In this document: positions 1 to 8,087 of the stretch, one piece after another | Layout: the number at the start of each line of letters is the position of its first letter | Position numbering within the stretch: the first letter of the stretch is position 1 | Source of the DNA: Bacillota bacterium | GTDB taxonomy: Bacteria > Bacillota > Clostridia > Monoglobales > Firm-18 | DNA: 64,000 bases | Direction: 5' to 3' | NCBI GenBank assembly: GCA_022706765.1 | Contig: JAKJBX010000003.1 | Location: forward strand, 74,291-138,290 | Position numbers and translations under genes: made by a program | Notes under the pieces: model-generated | What the model saw: only the letters and a program-made list of their open reading frames with translations | The model's database searches: none | Told to the model about the DNA's origin: nothing

Positions 1-1800
1 GTTTCAGGCTTTATCAAGATTGTTTTTTGGCTGATTGCGGTCGGGTATTTTTTGGTATCCGTCAGGCTTTTCGAGATGATTTCGGTCGTTGCGCTGATGG
101 TGGTTTTTTGGTTTTACAAATACAGCAAAAATCGGATTTTAGAGGATAAGATCAGCAAAAACGTGACGGACGACGTCAATGTCCTGCTGATCAATCACGT
201 CGAACGCATTGAGCGCATACAGGGCAAACTGCTGCTGAGCTGGGAAAGAACCACCGCGAGAATCCGCTATATCATATCGTGGTATTTCGGCGACATCCGT
301 GTCGTCACCGGTATCCTGCTTTTGACCGCAGTCGTGGGTTACGGCGCATACCTGACCTTTTACGACGCTTTCACCCATGCGTCGCCGTCGGGGCATGAAG
401 GCTTTCTGACGCTGATCCGGTCAAAATATATCCGGCACAGGGTGATGTTTGCGGATGGCATCTATCCGCAGGGGTTGTATATCCTGCTTGCCGTGCTGCA
501 AAAATTTGCCCAGGCGGACCATTTGTACATTGTGAATTTTGCGGGACCGCTTTTCGGGCTGGTCATCGGGCTGGGGCTGTACTTCTTTGCTTCTCGGGCG
601 GGCGCCGGCAAGGCGGGCGGCATTGTTGCGGCGACGGTTTTTTGCTGGTTCGGCAGCTTTTCCGATACAAGCGCTTTTTTGCGCACCGTATCAAGTCCCG
701 TTCAGATGTCGGTCCTGCTGGTATTCCCGACGCTGTATTTCTTTTATGCGTACATGGGTACGAGGCGCCGCAGCGATTTTTACACGGCGCTGTTCGGTGC
801 CGCCTCTGCGGGACTCGTTCACCCGATAGGCTTTGCGTTCATCACGCTCGGCGTGCTGGCGCTGCTTGTGGCATACTTCCTGCGTGACATCAAGGGCAGT
901 CTGCGTTTTATCGCAGGCTATGCGGGTGTGTTATACACCGCTGCGGCGATTGCCGCTCTGCCGGCGGCGGCAGGCGTCGTCGCCGGACTCAAATACGATA
1001 AGACCGCCGTTATGACCGCATCTGTCTTTGACGCCCTGATGCCGCCTATCCTCACCTATTATGATTTGGCGGCTGCCGGTGCGTTGGTCTTGATATTAGC
1101 GGGCGCACTGTTTTCGGTAAAAATCAAAGCAAATTTCGTCGGGAAGCTCAGCGTACTGCTGATGGGTGCGGCGGCGTTTGCCGCCTATCAATACGCTTAT
1201 ATTTTACAGAATAAATATGTTTTCGACGCCGCGCAAACGCTGTGGCTGCTGATTGTCCCGATGATATTCGCTTTCGCCGCCGGTGCGGTCTTTGACCTCC
1301 TTGCCGCCGTCACCCGCATGAAAAATATCGGTTATCTTTTTTGCATCGCCGGTCTGATCGCCTCGCTGTACCTGCTCCCGCAGGCGCCGCTTGCGGCGGA
1401 GCGCAGCTACCCCGAACAGATGGCGCGGCAATACCTGTTGATCAAAAAGGCGTTCCGTCCGACCCAGTGGATGATTGTGTCCCGTCCGGAAGGGCATATA
1501 TTCGCATACGGCTATGGCTATTATATGCAGCCGAGGGCGTTTACCGAAAAGTTTGATCCGTGGGAGGAAACGCTGAGGGAGAAGAGCGGTCTGCTTTCAA
1601 AGTCGCTCAGCACCCAGGACATCGCAGTGTTCTATCATAAAAACGACCCAACCGAGGCGTATATCAAGGCGTGGATTGACGAATACGCAACCTATCACAG
1701 CAACCTTTCCGTATTTTACGAGGACGATGAACTGATGATATGGAATATTCATCAAATACCCGGCAAGGAAGAAGCCTTTGAGGGTATGTGGCAGGAGTAG
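1..1800 (+). CDS. Polytopic membrane protein, GT-C-like (5' end outside window)
   Basis: The reading frame is open from base 1, so the first possible start in the window (TTG at 52) is probably not the true start. Alignment by eye with the next gene suggests about 55 residues lie upstream of the window. The protein has two N-terminal membrane segments, a charged cytoplasmic stretch, then about ten hydrophobic segments and a soluble C-terminal domain of about 120 residues. A non-membrane loop after the third helix carries acidic and His residues (YDAFTHASPSGHEG), an arrangement seen in GT-C type membrane glycosyltransferases. That assignment is inferred from layout only. The stop is 24 bases before the next gene, with which it appears to share ancestry and an operon. 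A role in envelope polysaccharide assembly is plausible but unproven. Confidence 0.6.
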   Translation, partial: VSGFIKIVFWLIAVGYFLVSVRLFEMISVVALMVVFWFYKYSKNRILEDKISKNVTDDVNVLLINHVERIERIQGKLLLSWERTTARIRYIISWYFGDIRVVTGILLLTAVVGYGAYLTFYDAFTHASPSGHEGFLTLIRSKYIRHRVMFADGIYPQGLYILLAVLQKFAQADHLYIVNFAGPLFGLVIGLGLYFFASRAGAGKAGGIVAATVFCWFGSFSDTSAFLRTVSSPVQMSVLLVFPTLYFFYAYMGTRRRSDFYTALFGAASAGLVHPIGFAFITLGVLALLVAYFLRDIKGSLRFIAGYAGVLYTAAAIAALPAAAGVVAGLKYDKTAVMTASVFDALMPPILTYYDLAAAGALVLILAGALFSVKIKANFVGKLSVLLMGAAAFAAYQYAYILQNKYVFDAAQTLWLLIVPMIFAFAAGAVFDLLAAVTRMKNIGYLFCIAGLIASLYLLPQAPLAAERSYPEQMARQYLLIKKAFRPTQWMIVSRPEGHIFAYGYGYYMQPRAFTEKFDPWEETLREKSGLLSKSLSTQDIAVFYHKNDPTEAYIKAWIDEYATYHSNLSVFYEDDELMIWNIHQIPGKEEAFEGMWQE

Positions 1801-1824
1801 ACTTGATTTTTTAGGAGTGAGCAT

Positions 1825-3910
1825 ATGTTTCCGATGCACGTGACAATTTTACTTTTGATCAAGGTGGTTCTTGCCTTTTATTTGCTGTATATTTATTTGC
1901 CGTCAAGGGTCATCGTCTTTGACGAGTACGGCGACACGTGGCTTGATAAGGTCTTTATTTCACTGGTTCATGCACATTTCTTCATCATCGTGATCGTGCA
2001 CCTGCTGGTCGGCGTCAGGATTTATGAAACCATTTCGCTTGCCATTGCGCTGATCGTTATTCTGATTTATATCTTTTCGACCATTATGCGCCAGCCTGCG
2101 GTCGGTGACGAGGATAAGCGGCACAAGAACATGCTCTCACTGCTGCTCGACCTGGTCGACGGGCGGTTGGGACTTTTCGGCAATCTGATGAACTCCGTCA
2201 AAAACAGCATCCGACGATTGCCCGGAAAAATTAAAAACTGGGCGACCCACCTGTTTTTGCATCCGTTTGACGGCATATTGATGCTGGGGCTGCTTGGCGT
2301 TGCCGCATTTTTACGGTTCCGTCATTCCCTGACTTACCTTTATTACGGGGCGTCCGACTGCTATGTCCACCTGGCGTGGACGAAGTACATAGGCATCAAT
2401 AACATTTACCAGGACGGCGTTTATCCGTACGGCTATGAGGCGGTCATATCAGCACTCAACAAACTGTTCTTCATCGACCCCGTGGTGCTCGTCCGTTTCT
2501 TCGGCGGGATCGGAAGCTTTATGCTGATGCTTGCGATCTACTATGTGCTCAAAAAGAACCTTGGTAAATCCTATATCGTTATTTTCGCCGCCGTATTCGC
2601 CTTTGCGTTCGGAACCGAATTCCCCAATGCGGCAAGCACCTTTTGGCGTCAGATGTCGGCGCTGCCGCAGGAGTATGCGACGATATTCATGCTGCCCGGT
2701 ATGCACTTTTTAAACGTCTTTTACAATACCGGCAGAAAGAAATACCTGCTGCTTGCCGCCGAGGTGCTGTCGGTTACGGTGTTCATCCACTTTTACGCCG
2801 CCATCTTCGTCGCCGTCGGCTATGTGCTGCTGTCGCTGTTCCACCTCAAAAAGGTGTTTTATGAAAAGAATTTCGTTTGGGTAGTCGGCGCCATGGGCGC
2901 AGGCGGCGTCATCGGCGTCCTGCCGATCGTTATTGCACTGGCTTTGGGCAAAAAGTTTCACGCCCTGTCATACAGCTATTTTACCGAAAGCGCCGTTATC
3001 GGCAAGGGGCTGGACTGGCGGAGTGAAATTTTCAGATTCACCGAAACAAATAAGCCGCTGCTGTTGCTGCTTGCCTGCGTTGCCGCCATCACACTGTTTG
3101 CGCTGATCCGGCTGGCATTCAAAAAAATCCCCCGACTATTCAGGCAGGATCAAGCTGTTTTTGGCGGTGGCGTTTTTGAGCCTGTTCTTCTACGGTCAGG
3201 TGCGTGCGGAGGACATCGGCTTTTTCACACTGATGGAGGCGTACCGCACCAGCACCTTCCTGGTCGTTGCGGTGGCTGCGCTCTATGGCATGACGGTCTG
3301 CCTGATAGACTTCACGCCGCTGCATAAGCTGATACGCTATGCCATCAAAGCAGTCGGCGCCGCATTGATTGTTGTGACCGTATTTTCGACCGTCAACGCC
3401 GGTGGGATATTTCAGCAAAAGGGCAGCAAGCTTGAATACGACGAGGCGGCGTATATCTACTATAAAATCAAGGATGAATTCCCGATACTCAACTGGACGA
3501 TCATCTCACCGGTCGAGCAGTATTCGCAGAGCATGGGCTACGGCTGGCATTACAACCTTTGGGAATTTGTTTATGACACGCAGGTTGAGCCTAAGGATGA
3601 GGTTGAATTTCCGACCGACTATGTCTTTGTCATTGTCGAAAAGCGTCCGCTCAACCAGGCAAGCGCCTATACCCTGACCGAGCCTGTTTCCCGTACGGAC
3701 GCCGCACAGCCGTTTCCGGTCATCACCGGCTCGTATGACAAGTACTATACGGTTTACAACAACCGCAGGGCCATCGAAGCCAAGGCGTATTTTTGGATGG
3801 AGGATTATATCGCCAAAAATAACCGCTTTACCACCTATTACGAATCCGATCTGATCAAGGTTTATATGCTCACACAGGACGGAAAGGAACCGCTTAATTT
3901 GGCACAGTAG
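1825..3910 (+). CDS. Paralogous polytopic membrane protein, GT-C-like, frameshifted
   Basis: ATG 1825 follows a good ribosome site (TTAGGAGTGAGCAT). Frame 1 codes for a membrane protein up to about base 3120. The matching continuation (LFLAVAFLSLFF onward) is in frame 2 and runs to 3910. The total span is 3n+1 bases, so a single extra base explains the break. The likeliest place is the run of seven A at 3121-3127 or the C run just after it. Repaired length would be about 695 residues. The protein resembles the preceding gene in its N-terminal helices (GVRIYETIS versus SVRLFEMIS), in the loop after the third helix (GASDCYVHLAW) and in the soluble C-terminus (AYFWMEDY versus AYIKAWIDEY). It is therefore a tandem duplicate. 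Function is unknown; a membrane glycosyltransferase or polymer-handling role is an inference. Confidence 0.6.
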
Positions 3911-3945
3911 CATTGATATTGAAGAGACTGGGGAGGCAAGAAAAG

Positions 3946-5790
3946 ATGAAAGAGATTATTTTTACAGCCGCGGCTTTGGCAGCAATCATCCTGCTGATGC
4001 TTATCTTGTGGATGGTGCAGAAGAAAAAACAGGAGGCGGAGACAAAGCTGCTTAAACAGATTTTGTCGTGTTGCGCAAAGTTTGAAAGCGCCTCCAAATC
4101 GATCAACGAAATCTTTTCAATCCTTTCGCAGTACGTTAAGGCGGAGGAGTATGCCTTTTATCTGATTGACAACAAGGATAAGCAGTATGTTTTAAAGGCG
4201 GTGCATTATAAAAACACCTCGGACGCCACCCTCAATTTGTCTTATTCCGGTCTTGTCCCGCACAAAAAGGTGAAGTACGCTTTCCCCGTATCGCTGGGTG
4301 CGGCGGATTTCGGAAGCGGCGTCACTGTGCGTGACGGCGATAAGATGCGCCTGATCAGCATACCGATTAAGGGCGGTAATGCTGTGGTCGAGTTGAAGGT
4401 CGGACCGAAGTATACGCTCCGCGCCGGCACGAAGGCAAAGCTTGAAGAGATTGCGCAGGAACTTGAAGTCGCCGCAAACCTCATCGTCGCCGTCGAGCGG
4501 TTTTCCAACCGCATCAAGGTGCTTGAAACCGCCAAGCAGGCGACACGCAGCGTCGCCAGCATTATCAGCGGCAACGGCGTGTTCAAGATGGCGATCAATA
4601 TGTTTGCCAAGACCATCAACGCAAAGGGCGGCTTTTTCCTGAGGGAAAGCATCGACGCCTTAGAGCTTGACGTTGAATCGGGCATGACCAAGGAAAATTC
4701 CCTGATTTTTAAATACGACGCCGACATCCACAAGTTCTTCAAGCAGATCGTCACCGCTAAGAAAATTGCTACGCTCAATAAAAACGACAGCTTGTTTGAA
4801 AACCTGCCCGTCTATTTCACCTCCGAGGGCGTTCGGCAGATCATCCTTTTTAACATGGATTTTGAGGGCAACAGCGGTATTGCGGGCTTTTGGTACGACC
4901 AGGTCTATGAGATCGACGACTATCAGACCTCCTCACTGCTGCTCATGTTCTCTAAAATATCCGATGTGTTCAAACGCTCGTTCCTGATTACCAGTCATTC
5001 GCAGGACAACATCGAAACCTTGAAGCTGATTTCCACGTTGGTTGACGATTTGAGCCCGTACACCGTCGGCTTTTCACAGCTGATGGAGTATTATGCCACC
5101 GCCATTGCGCAGGAGTTGAAGCTGCCGCAAACGGAGGTCAAAAAGATTGCGCTGGCAGCATTTTTAAACAACATCGGTATTTCGGTTTTGTCGTACGACA
5201 TCTTCCTTGCCAAAGGCAAATATATGGAGTATGACTACGAGGTCATCAAGCTGCACTCTGAGGTCGGCGCCGACATCATCGAAGCCATATACGGCGACAC
5301 CGCCATTGCCAACATGGTCAGATACCACCATGAGCGCATCGACGGGCTTGGGTATCCATACCGCATTAAGGGTGACGAGATACCGCTCGGCGCAAAAATT
5401 TTGGCGGTCGTGCAGTTTTTTGTCGCCAAAATTTCGCCCAGGAGCTTCCGTGATGCGGCGACCTTTGACGAAACCCTCGAAGCGCTGCGTCATGTTGCGG
5501 GCACGCAGCTCGACGCGGATGTCGTGGATACCTTCTTGTCGTGGATCACACGCACACGAAACGCGTTTGCGGGTGCGGACCATTCGCTCGACTATTGCTG
5601 GAATATGCGCTGCGTTTCGGACGAGATCTGCAACAAATGTCCCGCTAAGCTGAAAGTGACAAAAAGGTGCTGGGAAGAGGACGGCAACGCCTGCATGGCG
5701 CATGGCAACAAGTGCGAAACCTGCTTCATTTTCACCGAATATCAGGGCAGAAAAAAACTCGCCAGGCACAGCGAGGCAAGCCTTGTATAA
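3946..5790 (+). CDS. Membrane-anchored GAF-like/degenerate HD-GYP protein with Cys-rich tail
   Basis: ATG 3946 is chosen because GGGGAGG lies about 9 bases upstream. The 614-residue product has one N-terminal membrane helix (about 4-24), two regions that look like GAF-type sensor folds (about 40-185 and 200-350) and an HD-GYP-like domain (about 370-530). The HHExxDGxGYP segment is intact near residue 461, but the catalytic HD of the HDIGK motif is replaced by Asn-Asn (residues 408-409, NNIGIS). Phosphodiesterase activity is therefore doubtful, and a ligand-sensing role is more likely. The C-terminal ~50 residues hold many cysteines with CW pairs (CWNMRC, CWEE), like two-CW domains. It sits between the membrane paralogues and the GH114-like gene and overlaps the latter. 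I infer it regulates or scaffolds the locus. Confidence 0.72.
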   Translation: MKEIIFTAAALAAIILLMLILWMVQKKKQEAETKLLKQILSCCAKFESASKSINEIFSILSQYVKAEEYAFYLIDNKDKQYVLKAVHYKNTSDATLNLSYSGLVPHKKVKYAFPVSLGAADFGSGVTVRDGDKMRLISIPIKGGNAVVELKVGPKYTLRAGTKAKLEEIAQELEVAANLIVAVERFSNRIKVLETAKQATRSVASIISGNGVFKMAINMFAKTINAKGGFFLRESIDALELDVESGMTKENSLIFKYDADIHKFFKQIVTAKKIATLNKNDSLFENLPVYFTSEGVRQIILFNMDFEGNSGIAGFWYDQVYEIDDYQTSSLLLMFSKISDVFKRSFLITSHSQDNIETLKLISTLVDDLSPYTVGFSQLMEYYATAIAQELKLPQTEVKKIALAAFLNNIGISVLSYDIFLAKGKYMEYDYEVIKLHSEVGADIIEAIYGDTAIANMVRYHHERIDGLGYPYRIKGDEIPLGAKILAVVQFFVAKISPRSFRDAATFDETLEALRHVAGTQLDADVVDTFLSWITRTRNAFAGADHSLDYCWNMRCVSDEICNKCPAKLKVTKRCWEEDGNACMAHGNKCETCFIFTEYQGRKKLARHSEASLV

Positions 5791-6547
5791 GATTGACGCT
5801 TTGAATCACATCAAGCGCTTTGCGGTGTTCTACGGACGCCATGGAGAGCGCTGCCTTGACCGTTACGACCTCTTGATTTTAGAGCCGGCCGGGCATACAT
5901 CCGAGCAAATCGGCATATATAAAAAAGCGGGGAAGACGGTCGTCGCCTATCAGAGCGTCCTTGAAACCGGACGACACCAAGACTGTTTTGAACGCTTTGA
6001 CCCTCAGACGGACTATGTGATGTTAGACGGCAAGCCGATATACAATGCAGAATATGACACCGTATATCTTGACGTCTCAAAGCAAAAAGTCATCGACATG
6101 TTGTATGAGCAAATTTCCGGACACTTTGAAAACGGCTATGACGGCGTTTTCTTAGATACACTTGGCAACCTCGACTATCTTTATCTGGGCGATGCGGATT
6201 CGGAAAAGCTGCGCTCAGGTGTCTCGGCGCTTTTGGGGCGTGTCAAGCGCAGCTATCCCGATAAAATCATCATTCAAAACAACGGCTTTTTGCGTCTCAT
6301 TGATAATACCTGTGACAGCATCGACGCCATTTGCTTTGAAAACCCGCCGCTCGGCAGCGTTCGAAGCGTGTTATGGACGATGCGCGTTCTAAAAAAACTC
6401 CATTGTCTGATGACGGAGGATAAGCTGCTTGTGCTTGTTTTGCAGGAAAAAAGACCCAAAGCGCCGCTTTTCGAACAGTTATTGCTTAAACTGCTGCTTA
6501 AAAAATACCGGTTTTTGTACAGTCGGTCTCCGAGATTTTATAGATAG
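5783..6547 (+). CDS. GH114/TM1410-like glycoside hydrolase family protein
   Basis: The start chosen is TTG 5783, which overlaps the upstream stop codon; GAGG at 5772 is the likely ribosome site. The 254-residue product shows the beta-barrel pattern of the GH114/TM1410 family. It has an early FAVFYG strand, a YDLLILEP segment with an acidic residue at the strand end, a YDGVFLDTLGN segment and an IIQNNGF strand near the end. GH114 enzymes cleave alpha-1,4-linked galactosamine polymers, and PelA of the Pel exopolysaccharide systems carries such a domain. No signal peptide or membrane helix is visible, so the product should be cytoplasmic unless held by partner proteins. This is unusual for the family. 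Membership is well supported; the substrate is unknown. Confidence 0.7.
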   Translation: MYKIDALNHIKRFAVFYGRHGERCLDRYDLLILEPAGHTSEQIGIYKKAGKTVVAYQSVLETGRHQDCFERFDPQTDYVMLDGKPIYNAEYDTVYLDVSKQKVIDMLYEQISGHFENGYDGVFLDTLGNLDYLYLGDADSEKLRSGVSALLGRVKRSYPDKIIIQNNGFLRLIDNTCDSIDAICFENPPLGSVRSVLWTMRVLKKLHCLMTEDKLLVLVLQEKRPKAPLFEQLLLKLLLKKYRFLYSRSPRFYR

Positions 6548-6562
6548 AGGTTGTGGAGGAAC

Positions 6563-7558
6563 TTGTCAGGTTTAAAACGTGTCATCACATTTCCTTTTCG
6601 CAGTAAAAAACGTACGGTGTTTACCATTGTTATGCTTATTTTTCTTGTCGCACAATACCTTTTATTTACCAAGGGAGTTGTAAAGCCGTTTTACTTTACA
6701 CTTTCGGTTAAGCCGAGCGCTCTTGTGCTGATGAAAAACGAGGAGGTCAAAATACGGCTCGGCGGAGTTTTCCCGTTTTACGCCAAGTATGACGCGGAGT
6801 TTGTCAGCAGCAACGAAGCGGTGATAAGGGTCTCGGATGGCAATATTGTCGGCGTTTCGCAAGGGTCGGCTGTGCTGACCGTCAGCGCCGGCGGCAAAAC
6901 CGCAACCGCCGATGTGACCGTAACCTCGACCGGTATCATCCATTTTGATAAGGGCAAATACATTGGTGAACTGAGCGGTTCAAAGCGCAGCGGCTACGGC
7001 ACGATGTATTACCAAAACGGCGACATTTATGAAGGATATTGGAAAGACGATGCCATCAACGGCTTCGGAAGCATGACCTGGACGAGCAAAAACAGATATG
7101 TTGGCGGCTGGAAGAACGAACAGTTTGACGGCTTCGGTACAATGGAATATAAGGGTCAGTACGTCTATACGGGCGGCTTTACAAACGGCGGATTTGACGG
7201 CTACGGCATCATCTCGTGGAAACACGGCGACACCTACACGGGCGGCTTTGCGGATGGGAACCTCAGCGGATACGGCGTCTTCAAATGGAAGAGCGGCGAC
7301 CAATATTCCGGCATGTGGAAGACCGGCAGCCGTGACGGCTACGGGGAGTTTACCTTTAACCGCAACCGCAGCAGGTATGCCGGCGACTGGGTCAATAATC
7401 TACGGGAGGGCTATGGCATCGAATATACGGGCGACCGCATCTATTACAGCGGTCAATGGAAGAACAACCTTTACGACGGTTTCGGCAGGCTGTATAAAAA
7501 CGCCGATACCGTTGAGTTTGAGGGCGAATTTAAGGAAAACAACCCGGTTTACCATTAA
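6563..7558 (+). CDS. Membrane-anchored Ig-like (BIG2) and MORN-repeat protein
   Basis: TTG 6563 is preferred over TTG 6551 because GGAGGA lies just upstream, though the spacing is short. The product (331 residues) has a basic N-terminus, one membrane helix (about 20-40), a bacterial Ig-like fold (about 45-130, ending in an LTVSAGGKTATADVTV-type strand) and then eight to nine MORN repeats of 22-23 residues with the recurring pattern GYGxxxxxxGDxYxGxW. MORN repeats form elongated beta sheets that bind lipids or proteins. With the helix at the N-terminus the repeats would lie outside the cell. It ends the 5' cluster and is followed by a terminator. Role unknown; a structural partner of the presumed polymer system is an inference. 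Confidence 0.75.
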   Translation: MSGLKRVITFPFRSKKRTVFTIVMLIFLVAQYLLFTKGVVKPFYFTLSVKPSALVLMKNEEVKIRLGGVFPFYAKYDAEFVSSNEAVIRVSDGNIVGVSQGSAVLTVSAGGKTATADVTVTSTGIIHFDKGKYIGELSGSKRSGYGTMYYQNGDIYEGYWKDDAINGFGSMTWTSKNRYVGGWKNEQFDGFGTMEYKGQYVYTGGFTNGGFDGYGIISWKHGDTYTGGFADGNLSGYGVFKWKSGDQYSGMWKTGSRDGYGEFTFNRNRSRYAGDWVNNLREGYGIEYTGDRIYYSGQWKNNLYDGFGRLYKNADTVEFEGEFKENNPVYH

Positions 7559-7580
7559 TGGAACGGCTCGAAAATTGCTG

Positions 7581-7610
7581 CCCGGCAGGTTTTATATCTG
7601 CTGGGTTTTT
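7581..7610 (+). terminator. Rho-independent terminator after the MORN gene
   Basis: The arms CCCGGCAG and CTGCTGGG (one G-T pair) are separated by nine bases and followed by a T run. The position 23 bases after the MORN gene stop fits the end of the 5' operon. Confidence 0.75.
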
Positions 7611-7613
7611 TAT

Positions 7614-7643
7614 TATGATAGGAAATTTCTATTTCCTATCATA
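7614..7643. repeat. R1-type palindrome
   Basis: Thirteen-base arms (TATGATAGGAAAT and complement) flank a four-base loop. The same 12-base core recurs in the palindrome at 21139-21186. This copy lacks the conserved CCTTGGCAAAGG tail seen in other R1 copies. Confidence 0.7.
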
Positions 7644-7731
7644 TGCCTCAGGCGTTTTGTTTTGTACGAATGTGTAAAATTTGAACGTCAACTTTTGTCA
7701 CTTTGACCACAAAATTTTTTCATATAAGGCA

Positions 7732-7760
7732 TTGAAATATATCACATTTTCTGATATGAT
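7732..7760 (+). promoter_or_regulatory. Sigma-A-type promoter for the P-type ATPase
   Basis: TTGAAA at 7732-7737 and TATGAT at 7755-7760 are separated by exactly 17 bases. The start of transcription would fall near 7767, so the leader of the ATPase mRNA would include the R3 inverted-repeat element. Confidence 0.6.
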
Positions 7761-7774
7761 TATAGCAATTTGCG

Positions 7775-8060
7775 GCATTAGGCATAGGGGAGTCGAACAC
7801 ACACAGCCCCTGCCGTGTAATTTTTGCGTATTTTATCGTTGTCGTCCTTGCCTTGCGTCAGCAAGGCATCGTCCTTCGCCGAAAAAATCCATCCAAAATT
7901 CCGGCGGCAGGGGTGCTTCGCAGTTTTGGGCAAGTGGATTTTTGTTTGGGCAAGCAAAATCACGCGGGTAATATGACGTATTGCCAAGGGATTTTGCGCC
8001 GCACAGGCACAAATCCACTACCCAAAACCTATGCGGGTTCAACTCCACTATGCCTAAGCG
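7775..8060. repeat. R3 MITE-like element in ATPase leader
   Basis: The 24-base ends at 7775-7798 and 8037-8060 are inverted copies of each other with few mismatches (sharing TTAGGCATA and GGAGT). Inside are further inverted segments, such as AAATCCACT and its complement. A GC-rich core at 7838-7880 is shared in inverted orientation with the element in the oxidoreductase operon. No credible coding frame is present. It fills most of the 529-base gap between the MORN gene and the ATPase. Confidence 0.7.
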
Positions 8061-8087
8061 ATACAAAATAAATCAAAGAGGTGCGTA

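Noticed and set aside
7643-8087. Short frames of 60-100 codons on both strands in the ATPase leader
   Set aside because: They fall within the R3 inverted-repeat element and show no protein-like composition.
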